From assembly GCA_964304625.1 (NCBI GenBank), contig OZ199839.1, forward strand, positions 6,696,001 to 6,760,000: DNA of 64,000 nt. The letters are read 5' to 3'. Positions 49,291 to 60,969 of this stretch are shown here, piece by piece. Every line of letters starts with the position of its first letter. Position 1 is the stretch's first letter. The notes below the pieces were generated by a model. That model did not search any database, was not told where the DNA came from, and saw nothing but the letters and a program-made list of their open reading frames with translations. This DNA is from Kudoa neothunni (lineage: Eukaryota > Cnidaria). The position numbers and the translations under genes were made by a program.

Positions 49291-49984
49291 CCTAAATTAT
49301 CGTTCTAATCGCGATAGTAAAAATTCTCTTGATCACTGTTTTATATATCTTTGTGGTAGAATGAAATCTGCAAAACCATCTATTTGAGCTAAGGTTGAGT
49401 CAAGATGCCGTTAATTATCTATCTACTGATAACTTATCATATTATTTAATATTATTCTATTATATATGGCATCAAACGAAGTTTATTTACTCAAAACATA
49501 GCTAGAGCTTTTATCGCTGAAATTCTCATCATTATTGGTTAAAGAAATGGACAAAATTTAATGAATATATACAATAACATTTTAATAATGAGAGTTTGTT
49601 AGTTACTTAATTATTGAAGTCAATATTTCAGTAAGTTGTTGATTTTTTGTAATCGATAATGAGACTGGGAAAAGTTGCTAAAAATGCACCACTTACCGTA
49701 ATTATGTTTTTCCAATATGCGCTCACATTTAAAACTTTATTGTATTAAAGCAGTGTAACCTTACAGGGGCGGGGGAATCATTATAGAAAAAATTTAAAAA
49801 TAAATCTTAATTTGTTTATTGCGTAATTCTCGCCAGTCCCGTTAAAATCATGTAAGGATGTAAGATATGTAATAATATTATCGGGTATTCTATTATTAAT
49901 TATTTTCTATTCTAAAAATACGATATGACAGCAAATTTAATTGTTGATTATATTTTAATTATACTTAATAACGCATTGGGGTTA
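49291..49984. other. Spacer
   Basis: 3' flank of the repeat-protein gene. Nothing recognised. Confidence 0.5.
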
Positions 49985-50180
49985 TTAAATATAGGCACTG
50001 GCTTTTGGCACGGAAATTTTTAATCCAAATTGACAACTACGTTTGAGTGGTTCCCATTCTTAATCCCGGTTACTCCTATTTTTTGTTGATTTATAAATTT
50101 TATTTTTTAGAATCTGCTGTATTTAATTATACCTACCTGGATATTATGATCGTGCAAATAGCCACTTTCTTGAGTATATT
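49985..50180 (-). repeat. Dispersed repeat, copy 2
   Basis: Reverse-orientation copy of 29558-29760 without the ~60-bp palindromic insert; see that entry. Confidence 0.6.
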
Positions 50181-50230
50181 GGAAGTATTCCCTTTATAAT
50201 ATTTCGACTAGCGATATATCCAAAACCACA

Positions 50231-50320
50231 TACAGTCAAACCTCGATTATCTGGAAATCTCGCTATCCGTAAAGAAAATCTTCGGTCACAAATTTTCCGG
50301 ATAATCGAGGTTTGACTGCA
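50231..50320. mobile_element. pogo/Tigger-type palindromic MITE (about 90 bp)
   Basis: cagtcaaacctcgattat (50233-50250) is repeated inverted as ataatcgaggtttgactg (50301-50318). The terminal motif CAGTCAAACCTCGATTATCCGG is characteristic of pogo/Tigger ends. It has almost no interior, so it is non-autonomous and could have been moved by the transposases whose remnants lie at 31.3 and 62 kb. Confidence 0.75.
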
Positions 50321-50637
50321 TAATATTAAGGGTCAATGTGACCGTGTTCGATTATTGTCAATTAGTGTATTGGTGCCTTTATAGCGCATCCTATGTCAGG
50401 CTTATAGACATAATAAGGATAATAGATTTTATTAAGCCTGTTCAACGTGTGAAATCATTTACTTTCTTTTTTTTAATGTAAAACCATTATTATTTTTTGT
50501 TGCAGTCCCCATTTATATACTTAGACTGTGATTAGGTTGTGCCAGTATTTTTAACTACTTCGGAATAACCTATATTCCCAAAAATGAAACCAAGATGTAT
50601 TTAACTTAATTTTTTTCCTGAATTTGAGACCATTCAT

Positions 50638-51382
50638 TTAACTCTCGAATGACGGTGCTCGAAAAAATTTCGTTGGGAACGGTGGGGGTCATTTTTAACC
50701 CCAACAATTTTAGCCACTTTTTTGCGACTATGCTTGTCAAATCTCGTAATTACAATTAATACGTTTAAAAGTGGTATTCTATTTATTTCATGCTGAAAGA
50801 AATTGATTTAACCTAAAAAATGTAATAAACCCGTGGAATGAGTGTTAAATGCGTACGAACAAATGTGGCAAGTATAAAACAAATCACTGTCAAATACATC
50901 AAAATATACCATAGTCTATTACAGCAGGATAAAAAATAACCACGTTAAAACGTGTTTAAGACACAAAACTCATGAGTGACATGATGGCAGTAATATATCA
51001 CGATGTCCGAAAAATAACGTTAATCTGGATATGGCGGGGCTAGCTTCATTGTACACTTTTTTGTTTACGCAACTAAAATATTTCATTTTTATATCAGAAT
51101 AATCATATTATTATATTATTTACCTATAGTATCTGTTTTATTTAAAGGAATTATTTTACCATTACCTTTTAATGTTATAAAGTAATGCGTACATTGATAA
51201 AATGCATGTATTTACTACTAACGATTCGTTACATTTATTAAAACTATATGTGTAAAAACTTAAACCCATTCACGGAGATTACAAGAAATTTAAACGATAT
51301 AATAACTTGAGTTGTATCATAAAATGAGGAAATGTTCTAAACTGGGGTCACGAATGACCCCACAGCGTCTCAGGAGGGTTAA
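50638..51382. mobile_element. piggyBac-type MITE (745 bp, TTAA-flanked)
   Basis: TTAA at 50638-50641 and 51379-51382. Left end TTAACTCTCGAATGAC and right end (reversed) TTAACCCTCCTGAGAC. Both carry a subterminal box of the GGGGTCA...TGACCCC type (gggggtcatttttaacccc near 50685; ctggggtcacgaatgacccc near 51343). No coding content. Confidence 0.7.
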
Positions 51383-53003
51383 TTGTATAGTCTTTATTAT
51401 GTTACATTTCGAGTTATATGTTCGAATTTATGTCTTGTCTCTGATATGAATTTTACCTAAATTGTCTTTTAAAACGTTGATACAATAAAGATCACAGCAT
51501 TCATCTATGCACTTAAATAAGTAAATAAATACCAAATTTAGAAGCTTAAATTGGTTACAATGGGTGACCATTCGTTCGTAATTTCTAGGATAGCACGCGC
51601 GGTACCAAGGAGGATACAATGCTATGAATCAACTATAAAGATAATTTATTTTGGGGTAAATTTCTCAGTTATAGTAATATTTTTAACTGAAAATTAAATT
51701 TTGTACTTCTTGTTCAGTATCGGTTTGATGTTTATCACTATTTAACCTTCTAAGTCACTTGAGAATTTACACCCTCCAAGTATGTATAATTGGTGTCCAG
51801 AGTACCTCACGTTTTCATTTTATAAAATATTTTAAAAAATGATAATATGTATTTTTAGAAGTTTTTAAAATATTTGATCGATTATATATTCAGTAATTTC
51901 ATAAATGACATCATGTAATATTGTGTGCGCATGTGCGAGTGATAAAGGAATATTTTGACCATATCGTATGTGTGTGTTACTTTTGAGATCACATATTTTC
52001 CATAAACATAACTTAAAATTCGGCCCATTTAGTAAAATTAATTATTTATTTAATATGCGCTTAAAACGATCAAAAATATCATAATCCCGGCATAGGCTAT
52101 TGCATAAAACAAGTAATATAGATACGCTTGAAATGTTCATTACGGCAGAAATGATGCTTAAAAATTCCGGATTATTTTGTTGCCTCAATATTTTCGAAAT
52201 CGTCAAAATGTGAAACTCGCATTATTTTGAGAAATTTATGTAATGAGAATAAATATCGATATATCTTTCCTTCTTCCTCTAACCCAATATTCCTATAACC
52301 GGTTCTTGATTACTCCTGTGAATTCCCTTCAGTAACAAACAGCTAATGAACCCATCTAATTCGATCCATCTATCATCAACAATTTTCCACCCATGTACTG
52401 GCTATATTTTAAAATAATTTTGTACATGAGAGAATTAAATATTATTCTGAAATTATCAGTAATATTGTAATAAAAATGTAGCAACACCAGGACGACTACT
52501 TATAACATTCCGTTCTCGTGTATTAATGAGTTAAGTTTTATATCTATATCCATATTAAATATTTCTAACGATAAATAATCATGAAATGAAGAAAATTAAT
52601 TTGAAGACTCAGTATCGGAGAAATTACCATTAAGATCACACGACCACATCGTTTAAATCAATATTTTAGGTAATTAGATGAAAAAAAATCGTGGAGAACA
52701 AAATACTCCAATTATATTTGAGGGGTTAACATCGAGAAATTTACCGTAAGTGTTAACTCTGGTAGATATAAAAAATTGATCATGCCAAAAACGCATTCAA
52801 CCTCAACCTCAACCTTAAAATAATACAGAATATATTTGTATTTAATCAAAATAATACAGAATATATTTGTATTTAATCAAAATAATACAGAATATATTTT
52901 TATTTAGGATATTAGAGAAAAAATTAATTTATACGATAATCCGAACAAACACGAGAAGCCACGAAGAAGTACATTTGAGTTTGTGCACTGAATTGCTTTA
53001 AGA
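51383..53003. other. Spacer
   Basis: 5' flank of GTF2H1 with no gene. It contains the tandem repeat at 52818-52907. Confidence 0.5.
52818..52907 (+). repeat. Tandem repeat, 31-bp unit, about 2.9 copies
   Basis: Unit aataatacagaatatatttg plus 11 further bases, repeated almost without change. It lies about 100 bp upstream of the GTF2H1 start. Confidence 0.85.
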
Positions 53004-55407
53004 ATGAGTGAAAAAACTTTTTTTAAATGTGACAGCGGTGTGTATTATAATCAAGTGGAGGGATCGGTAGTAGTTAATTATTCAAATATAAAGTTTATCA
53101 AAGCTGGTTGTCGAGTGCCGCTTATTGACATTAAAATTTGCGACATTAAATGTGATCTCCACAGTGCCCAACATGAAAATTAGAATAAATTTTAGTGCAA
53201 CGGATAAGTCCTCCGACCAGCAAAAAAGTGCAATTACAGGTTATACTAGATACCGATGGTCAAATGTACACATTTCATTTTAACCAACCGCAAAATCCCG
53301 ATGGTGATATTGCGAGAAGAGAAGAAATGAAATCGGTTCTTGCTAAGTTACTGCCATTGAATCGTGAGAATGCGAAAATTTCACAAAACAATGGCCGTAC
53401 TTCACAGCTGATGAACTCTAATAGTAATCTTCCCTCTTCAGCGGTCAATTCGAGTAATGAAGACATTGTCGCCGAAAAACCACAATCTACCCCAGAAAAT
53501 GAAAAATCGCAAAGATCGTTGTGTATGTTGTCGTTGGAAGAGAAGAAAAAGTATATCTCAGACTGATTGCTCATATATTTTTAAGGATTGAAATTCCGTA
53601 GATTGTTGACCACCAACAAAATTTTGTACCAAATGTATAAAGAATTTGTGGCCACAAAGATAATTGAGGCTGACGATTTTTGGAGATATTTAGCTGCGGA
53701 ACCTCGTATCGACAGTGTGATACAACGACCTGGATTGGAGTCGAATTTTTGGGCTACATTGGTCCCTGAAACAAAGGGATGCAATGAGTTGGTGTTTTCG
53801 TTGCCAAAGGAGAAAATCCAAGCTATTTTTGCAACCTACCCCTCACTCAAAGTTCTATATCAGAAAAATATTCCCAACAAAGTATATGAGTTGTTATTTA
53901 GATTTGATTTTATTCATTGAAAGATGTCACAAAATGAATTTTGGAAGTTGTTTCTACAGTCGCAATTTTTCAACAAGGATAACACTAAAGAGATGAGAGA
54001 TGCTAGGGCATTTTTTCGAGAGGCTCTCGATAACGATTTAGGTGTGTGTGTGTATATATATAATGATAATGTTGCGCGCTCCGGTGAAATTTAAATCTTT
54101 TTTAATTTTAAGCTCAAAATGTTGCAAGTAATACTAGAAAGGGTCGGATTAACAGCCATGACAATTTTCAACCATCTTACACCATACCTCGAGTAAGTGT
54201 GTCTCTGTTAATCCATTCACATTTAAAAATATGCTGCGCAGTCTTTTGATATAAAATACATTAGAATTATGAGAGTGATATTTTTAATTCTGTCGGCACC
54301 ATTACACAAGCTGAACATCTTCAACTGTTCAACAAATGCAATCTTCACAGTAAAACCATCCTTGATTTATCTCAACGTAGAGATACGTTAAATCACGATA
54401 GTCATAGAAAACGAAAAATGTTAGTGTATTCCATTGGTTGGTGGTATGTGTTAATGAGATGTTAAATAGTGAGGTTGAAAGGGTTCCCGCTGACGAGAAT
54501 ACAGGGCATGCGCAAGACGTAACTATTATTTTTGATTTTATATGAAAATCGAATGTACCACCCATCAAAAATAGGACATTTTTAACTGCGTCATTTTTGA
54601 AGACTTGATTCTACAGGAAAAACCCAATAATGATGATGGGGAATTTTCGTTGAAGGATTCCGACAATTTCGTGCCATCCTTTTCAAATTTTAATCCTGTA
54701 GAAAATCCTCATTTTGAGCGGAAAAGTCTATACAATGTAAACAATCGAGCGTAGACATCGATACAATTTTCTTTGTGATCTATCGTGTAGACGACAGATA
54801 TTACTAATGGAGATCTGGCTTGCTTTACAAATTCACTGGACAACTTTTACAACACGAATTTAACCAACAATAATTCGAAAAGTAAATTAGAGCTGTTGTT
54901 TGTCCTACAAACAAAAGCCCTGGATTTAGATTTCAATTCTAAGGACAATGCGGTGTCTTCGTCCGATATCGTAACCTCCCATAATCCATCCACTCATCAG
55001 CACCGCATCAATTCCAACCACAAAAATACCATATGGATATGCTACCAATTTGTCAATAAATTGCTCGATAGGTTTTGGCTTCATTTAACTAACAGATATT
55101 CTTGTAGCGAAAAAGAGGTGTGTCAGTCGCGCGCAATTGATTAATAATATTATAAATAATATTACCACAGATATTACAGATATTATTTTTTGATTATAGT
55201 GGAATTATTTGATTTATTTAGTTGGAAGTGATCTTCAAATGTGTGTCTGAATATAGATCAAACAATCTTCAAAAGTTGGCAAAGTCTAATCAATGCTTCC
55301 GGCCAGTATTTCACAGATTTGGATTAGCCACGTTTAAACCAATTTTAGATGGTAGAACATATTACAAAAATGATCGATTCGGTTTTACAAAAATACCAAC
55401 GTGTTAA
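53004..55407 (+). CDS. GTF2H1: General transcription factor IIH subunit 1 (p62/Tfb1), complete, 590 aa
   Basis: Core TFIIH subunit used in RNA polymerase II initiation and nucleotide excision repair. Exons: 53004-53151, 53196-53550, 53602-53881, 53924-54041, 54113-54192, 54265-54423, 54617-54736, 54791-55117, 55222-55407; 1773 nt, all phases close (human 548 aa). The N-terminal PH-like domain ends with LQLQVILDTDGQMYTFHF-type sequence (human IQLQLVL...TNFHF). Two BSD repeats follow: EADDFWRYL with ETKGCNELVF (human DGCNGLRY) and QNEFWKLFLQSQFF (human KEFWTRFFQSHYF). RKRKMLEK corresponds to human VKRAKLQE, and the C-terminal bundle contains NKLLDRFWLHL. Intron 2 must skip a tempting AG at 53585 and end at 53601 to keep phase; that junction restores the exact human spacing LEEK...LYQMYKEF. 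Confidence 0.95.
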
Positions 55408-56600
55408 AACGCTAACAAAAATTACAAATGCGTCATAATTCATTCAATTATAAAATAGACGACTATTTCTTGTTTATATTAATATTATATTGGTTTTTAT
55501 TTTATGTTACCATGGTAAATGATTTAAATTAAAAAATGTAATTTCTTTATATCGGAAGGAGTCGGTCTTAATGACAATCTGTACGATGGATTCCGAATTA
55601 ATTCAAATAAAGGGGGTTTGGTGAATTATTTCTAGTTTGAGATATTGACTCTTTTCAGTTGATTTAATTGATGATTGAAGTATTATGTTCTAAACTTTAT
55701 TCAAGTGAATAAGCGAAATTTTTTGGTTGGTTAAGACTGTGTTAGAATTATTGTCTACGCCTTGTTGAGGTTGAGATTCTATTTGGATATTAATTGAGAA
55801 ATAATAAAAATCTTATTAATACTGTGTAATTACAAATGACCTTTGTAGATGAACCCCCCAAAACTAATCTTTAATTCAGTGTGCGCATGCACAGTTTTAC
55901 TTGGAGTACTCGTACCCCTATTGATATATCTTGTTTAAGATTTTTTGCAATGCAGTCTGTAACCTGTGGATTATAAGGGTTGTAATCAACCAACCATAGA
56001 TGCGCGATCGAGAGCAATGCAATACGACACCATCGCCTGCCTATTAATGCAAATAATGCAAATAAATAAAATAACCCGGGTTCGAATCACAACAGTTCGA
56101 CTTAAAGTTCGGATTCGAACTTTGTTTTTATATTGATTTATGTTACAATGTATTACACATGTAAATATTTATAACTCTTTAATAAAATTGAAGAGAAATA
56201 ATTTAGTATATTCGAACCGAGCATAATAATGGATTAAATCCGCTGGCTATATGAATATTAATAATTGTGAGTCGCAATAAAATATTCTAAACTTCAAATT
56301 ATTATAAACAAATATATTAATTCGATAAGATTAAAATTTGAACAGCGCCTTAATTTGGAGGATAATGAAATTATAATTATTAAAACATTGACGTTAACTA
56401 AAACAAATATATAATTTATTTTTCTTTGTTCTGTAGATAATAAATTTTAATAATTAATTAAGTCACCATGTTAATAATTCCAAAGAATTTATTTAAGCAA
56501 TTTATTGGATTTAAAATGCACAAAAAAATATTTCACTACTTTAAAGATTGATATGAATAATAAATTATCTATTAAAATGAATATTTTTTAATATTTCTAG
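55408..56600. other. Spacer
   Basis: No gene recognised. An isolated cccgggttcgaatc near 56075 resembles a tRNA T-arm but has no matching tRNA body. Confidence 0.5.
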
Positions 56601-56813
56601 CATATTATTGAAAATTTCAATCCTAAACGACATGTTACGTACTATGAAATTTTTAATCTCGCCAATTCTTACTCACATGTTGTACACAGATTTAACTCTT
56701 TAGAAACCGTTATATTGAATTACTTCTGGACTGCAGATTCGCTATTAGAAGCCAGAAATATTCTGTTATCGTCAAAATTAGTGACACCAGAATTTTATTT
56801 ACCGCGCCAATAG
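56601..56813 (+). CDS. Orphan coding exon, unrecognised (70 codons)
   Basis: An open frame starts immediately after a tttctag acceptor (56594-56600) and ends in TAG at 56811-56813. Composition is protein-like (YYEIFNLANSYSHVVHRF, WTADSLLEARNILLSSK), but no upstream exon or known domain was found. It could be the 3' exon of a gene whose other exons I missed, or a stranded fragment. Confidence 0.35.
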   Translation, partial: HIIENFNPKRHVTYYEIFNLANSYSHVVHRFNSLETVILNYFWTADSLLEARNILLSSKLVTPEFYLPRQ

Positions 56814-57011
56814 CCAATTTCTTAAAAGAGCTTTATGAGAGTTAATTTTGATTTTTGGTGATGAGCCAATTAAACGGTGAGATCGTTTGAAGATTTTGTG
56901 GTAATTTATATCAAAATTCGAACTACATGCCGTTAGAAACAGAAACGAGAAAAACACTGTGAAACAGAAAGTTATATAATAGATAAGCAATTATTGATTT
57001 TGCATCAATTA

Positions 57012-57565
57012 TTATTCGTCATCATCTTCAAAGTTGTGTAGTGGGAAACAAGCAAGCTTACACATCCCTTCCTTAGCATCCAGATTTATTTCATCACCAT
57101 AAGCTTCATGTAGAAGGTCGATAATTTCATAACACTTTCAGAGTCACATAAATGAATGAGAGTCTAACAGTTAAATTACATATTCCATGTATAGGCTGGT
57201 GAGTAGGACAGGATCTTTTAAGGTTGGAAATTGTTATTTTGTGCTTTTCAGCGACCACTTGAACAACACTCACGAACAACTATTTAATTATTCATAAAAG
57301 CTATATAAACTCGATTGTAACCCTGCAGATGAGGCAAAATGGTGAATAGTTGGTTCGACGATCGGAGGTTGATGACAAATGACTCATCCTCGTTCCATTA
57401 TACTTCATTGATAGATTGACCATTTCATTTTGATTTGGCTGGTTTCTATGAGGATGATTTCCGCGCGATACCCCAAACACTCCTTTACTATACGTCATAA
57501 AGAGAGTCGAAGTTGTAATACCTGATGCAGAAACAATCAAGAACAGACGCTACAACCAAACTCAT
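57012..57565 (-). CDS. Saposin-like small secreted protein (complete, 147 aa)
   Basis: Exons (minus strand): 57522-57565, 57322-57487, 57169-57279, 57012-57134; all GT...AG, phases close (444 nt). The start ATG (57563-57565) opens a short hydrophobic signal-like peptide (MSLVVASVLDCFCIS). A polar, basic ~55-residue stretch follows, then a saposin-B-like module: FCLIC, a helix-like stretch ending SC, GIC, a second helical stretch CYEIIDLLHEAYG, then GMCKLACF. The order C-x2-C ... C ... C ... C-x3-C matches the three-disulfide saposin fold, with one extra Cys (NLTC). Such proteins bind or perturb lipid membranes (lipid carriers, amoebapore-type effectors). The C-terminus is acidic (FEDDDE). Family assignment rests on the Cys pattern, so it is probable rather than certain. 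Confidence 0.65.
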
Positions 57566-58894
57566 CTTATCTAAATATTATCTCACGCTCTCCCCTAAGC
57601 TTATTACGTCGAAAAACCAAATACTGTTTTTAATAAATAAATTTATTAAATTGTGTTAATATATTTCTTGCAAATTTAATCACATAATTGAATATTCTAT
57701 TATAGATTTAAATTGATAGTTCTAGTTATGTGATCCGATCGACAATCCTTATCATAATTCTTATATAAATATTATTAGGAATATATAAAGGTAATTAAAA
57801 ATTCGTGATCCACTTCGTTATTTTCAGTTGTCGGGCGTTAAAAATATTATTTAACGTTTTTATATTTAAAATATAGATAAAAGAAATAATATTTTGTTTT
57901 TTTAAAGAAAAGAATATAAAATTTTGATGCTTTTGAATATTTTAATACATTTTTTACCATTTACATTCTATTTTCTGTGCTCTTGTTATCTATCTTAAAC
58001 TTCATATTCTAAAACTTGGAATTTCCACACTTCTTTCTTGTTTAGATTAATACGACAATCTAAACAGAATTCCAGCTGAATTTGATACAGTAGGCATATT
58101 GCTTCAAGCAATAATTATTGAATCAGTCAAAATTAAATTAATCTTCAAAATTAATGTTAGAAGTTATTCTTAAAGCAAACTAAACACAAATAAATATTTA
58201 ATTATTTTTTCTTAAGCTCCAACTTTTATCGGATTAAATGTTTTAATAATAATTTTTTTATATTTTTTTTAACATATATAAATCTAAATAACTTAATAAT
58301 TTATTCAAGAATAGTAAATTATCTCTAATAAATCAAATAATTTCAAAATATTTTAAACATATGCTAGGAATAATATTTATCATGTTTTAAATATATTCGC
58401 AGGCATTATCCAAAATATTTTCAGTTTTCAATAAAATTTAATTAATCTTAATTCAAACAGTAGGAATAATGTATTATTCGAATATGCTTAATGAAACTAT
58501 ATTTAAACCCATCAATTTAATATCAACCCATAATTACATGAAACCATATAAAATAAAACCTTTCAAATATAGAAATATTCTAACTTTAAAAAGGACAAAA
58601 TTTCCTGTCAATACAAATATCTTTAAAGTATAAACATTTGACAAAGATTGTAATATTGACATTAATAATCAATAATAAAATAAATTATCTCATTACAACT
58701 AGAAAAATAATATATTATAGCTCTATTATTACACAGAAAATTTAAAATGAATTTTCTGGCGACCACAAATAATATAGGAATACTACCGAAAGTTAAAACA
58801 TCTCCTATGTTGACAAGATCATGTTTAATAACAATAATGATTAAATAATATTTAAAATATTTTTTTATCTAATAAATAAGGACGAGTTTTGGTT
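57566..58894. other. AT-rich spacer
   Basis: Nothing recognised. Confidence 0.5.
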
Positions 58895-59120
58895 TTAACC
58901 ACATCGATCCCGGGCGAAATTATACGAAGTCAAACGATACGTGTTTGGCATGTTTCTAGGTTGTTTATGAACATATTGAGGACCTTGACAACATCAACAA
59001 TTAGAGCATGTTATGAACCTATTATGTGTAGCAAACAAGTTGTTGTTGTGAACAAGAAAAATTGATATCACTAAGCCGATTCCAATGATCGATGCGCCAC
59101 CAACGAAATTATTTACCGCA
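58895..59120 (-). CDS. Exon with a single membrane segment, unrecognised, in-frame TGA
   Basis: On the minus strand, after a ctttag acceptor (59121-59126), an open frame gives SAVNNFVGGASIIGIGLV followed by ISIFLVHNN, a clear transmembrane helix, then FITCSNC, a TGA, and 33 further open codons (CCQGPQYVHKQPRN...) to a TAA at 58895-58897. The post-TGA stretch still looks coding. The TGA may be the real end of the protein, a nonsense change or a base error. Upstream exons were not identified. Confidence 0.4.
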
Positions 59121-59196
59121 CTAAAGATACCTTTAGAAAAAAATAATGGTTTTTTAATTCTATACCAAAAGTTTTTCTATCAATAATAATCAATAG

Positions 59197-59695
59197 AACG
59201 TCCGATACCGATTGTATGAGATGCCATCGAATGTGAGTGGAATTTTATTTTATGGCCGGAATCAGGACAGTGTGAGAAAGTTTAAGCTGTTAAGGTCGAA
59301 AAGGAATGTGAAATTAAAAATTTATGCGATTGCCGTTGGATATCCTACATGTAGAAGCTCCTCACCAGGAATAGTTATTTCGAAAGGTATAAAACGTGCT
59401 AACAACAGTCGCTCACGACTGAATTCTAATTATGATCCCATTGATCACCGTAAGATAAGAGCCAATTACAAACAAGTAGTTATTAAACTTACAATTTGAT
59501 TTTTTGAATTTTCTTTAGTGGTTTGGTTCCAGGCGTAACCTGCTAATAAAAAGAGCCTACTCATTTCGTGTTCTGTCTACCTCCAGGATAGACAATAAAA
59601 AATACTCGTTGCTCAAATTTGTGCTCTACCTTGGATCGATTAAAACAAGTATGATTGTGTCTGTTGGATTAGGAATGTGGTTGATTATGTATTAA
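59197..59695 (+). CDS. P2X-type ATP-gated channel, C-terminal part
   Basis: Exons 59197-59232, 59266-59475 and 59519-59695 join in phase; the first donor is a perfect GTGAGT. The last exon aligns with vertebrate P2X receptors without gaps over the end of the ectodomain and TM2: IRANYKQ against FRYAKYYK, LLIKRAYSFRVL against TLIKVFGIRFDI, KKYSLLKFVLYLGS against GKFDIIQLVVYIGS, followed by a hydrophobic TM2 ending MWLIMY and a stop. P2X subunits are trimeric cation channels with two membrane segments. The N-terminus, TM1 and most ectodomain cysteines are not found upstream, and the glycine of the GKF motif is replaced (DNKK). It may be a truncated gene or have undetected upstream exons. The usual cytoplasmic tail is absent unless spliced to 59.7 kb. 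Confidence 0.6.
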
Positions 59696-59701
59696 CGGTT
59701 G

Positions 59702-60014
59702 AAGATGATTTCCCAGTTTGAGAAAAAATATTCGGTAAAAATATACCAAGAACCTTACAGAAATTTTGTGGTGAAACAAGTGGAGAACCCTTCCTTTGTA
59801 TTCGACAAAAAGCATCCACAGAATCATAGACCGTCACACGTCTCAATATTCAAACAATTCATACCTCTGTAATACGCATCTTTCTGAAGTTGTGGTTGAT
59901 GATTGTGAAAATTTGTTATTCAAAAATAAACTGAAACTGAAGAGTCCAATTCCTAGATATATGGTGGAAATGATACAAACACTGAAGCTCGACATGACTA
60001 CTATTAAAAAATAG
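59702..60014 (+). CDS. Coding-like stretch downstream of the P2X exon
   Basis: From ATG 59704 an open frame (ISQFEKKYSVKIYQEPYRNF...) runs to 59874. A second frame overlapping it continues to TAG at 60012-60014 (EVVVDDCENLLFKNKLKLK). Both look protein-like, so an intron or a frame change lies between them. It could be a cytoplasmic tail exon of the P2X gene or a separate small gene. Confidence 0.3.
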
Positions 60015-60456
60015 CAGTGTAGATTTGTAGATAAAACACTTTTTATGACAAAATTTTTAATTAATTATTATATTTTTTTTATATTACGATTGCATTTTTT
60101 GAATTAGTTTTTTTGCATATCTTAAATTTATGGAGATTTAACAATTTTTGTGGACATCAATAACATTATATTTACTACGGAAACACCTTCAAAGGCTAGG
60201 TTACATTATTGTATGCATACAAATTGGTAATTGTACTTTTGGTGAGTTTTAGTTACCATATAATTTATAACCGTAAGCAGAAACTCAAATTGTTACATTA
60301 GGCCTGTTAAATTACAATGTTAGTATTATTTACGAAATGTAAATATTCCGACATTGCCTTGAAGCGATTTCTCGAGAAACGTTCAGTAACGCCTATAGCC
60401 GGACATTATAACTATGCCCCATGATAATCAAGGCACTAATGTATTTTTTAATTTCT

Positions 60457-60860
60457 TCAATATCGATGTTGACACCGGAATTTTGCTGAACCGCATATAA
60501 ATTTGTCTCGAAGACAATATTTCTCGAAGAGATCATTGTCAAAATGGAATTTAAAATAATCTATTGGCATAACCAGATCTTTCAACTCATAAAAATCTGT
60601 GGTAGATACCTTTAATCCATTTTCTATATTTGGTGGAACAAAATCTTTTTGAAAATTGAAGTCTGGCAATATATCATCATCGGAACTCTCAGAATGTTGA
60701 GTTTGGTCATAATTGTCGCCAAGAGTAATAGTTTCCAAAAAAGACGCATCTTCGGTGTCATAAATAATGTCTGGTTCCGGAAATATCAGCATCAGAAAAA
60801 ACAACGACCTCAGTCATGGTTTTTCCCCTCGTCATCAGTTTTGAAAGCTAGGTCATGATC
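60457..60860 (-). mobile_element. piggyBac transposase N-terminal fragment
   Basis: On the minus strand MDHDLAFKTDDEG (from 60860), then an acidic region (SESSDDDILPDF), then FYELKDLVMPIDYFKFHFDN with DLFEKY. The acidic N-terminus followed by P-[IL]-[DE]-[YF]-F-x(3)-F-x-[DN]-x-L is typical of piggyBac-derived transposases just before the DDE domain. The frame breaks near the start and the catalytic part is missing. It fits the TTAA MITEs at 28.8 and 50.6 kb as possible non-autonomous relatives. Confidence 0.6.
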
Positions 60861-60969
60861 CATTATCCCAATCTTGGGCGTTCCTGCAAACCCCATTGTC
60901 CCCTTATATGACCCACTTGAAAGTTTATTTGATTTATTTATTTATTTAAAAAATTTTTATATATATATT

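Noticed and set aside
55985-56105. Possible tRNA or tRNA-derived SINE (ggttcgaatc)
   Set aside because: Only the T-arm motif fits; no acceptor, anticodon or A-box partner could be folded.
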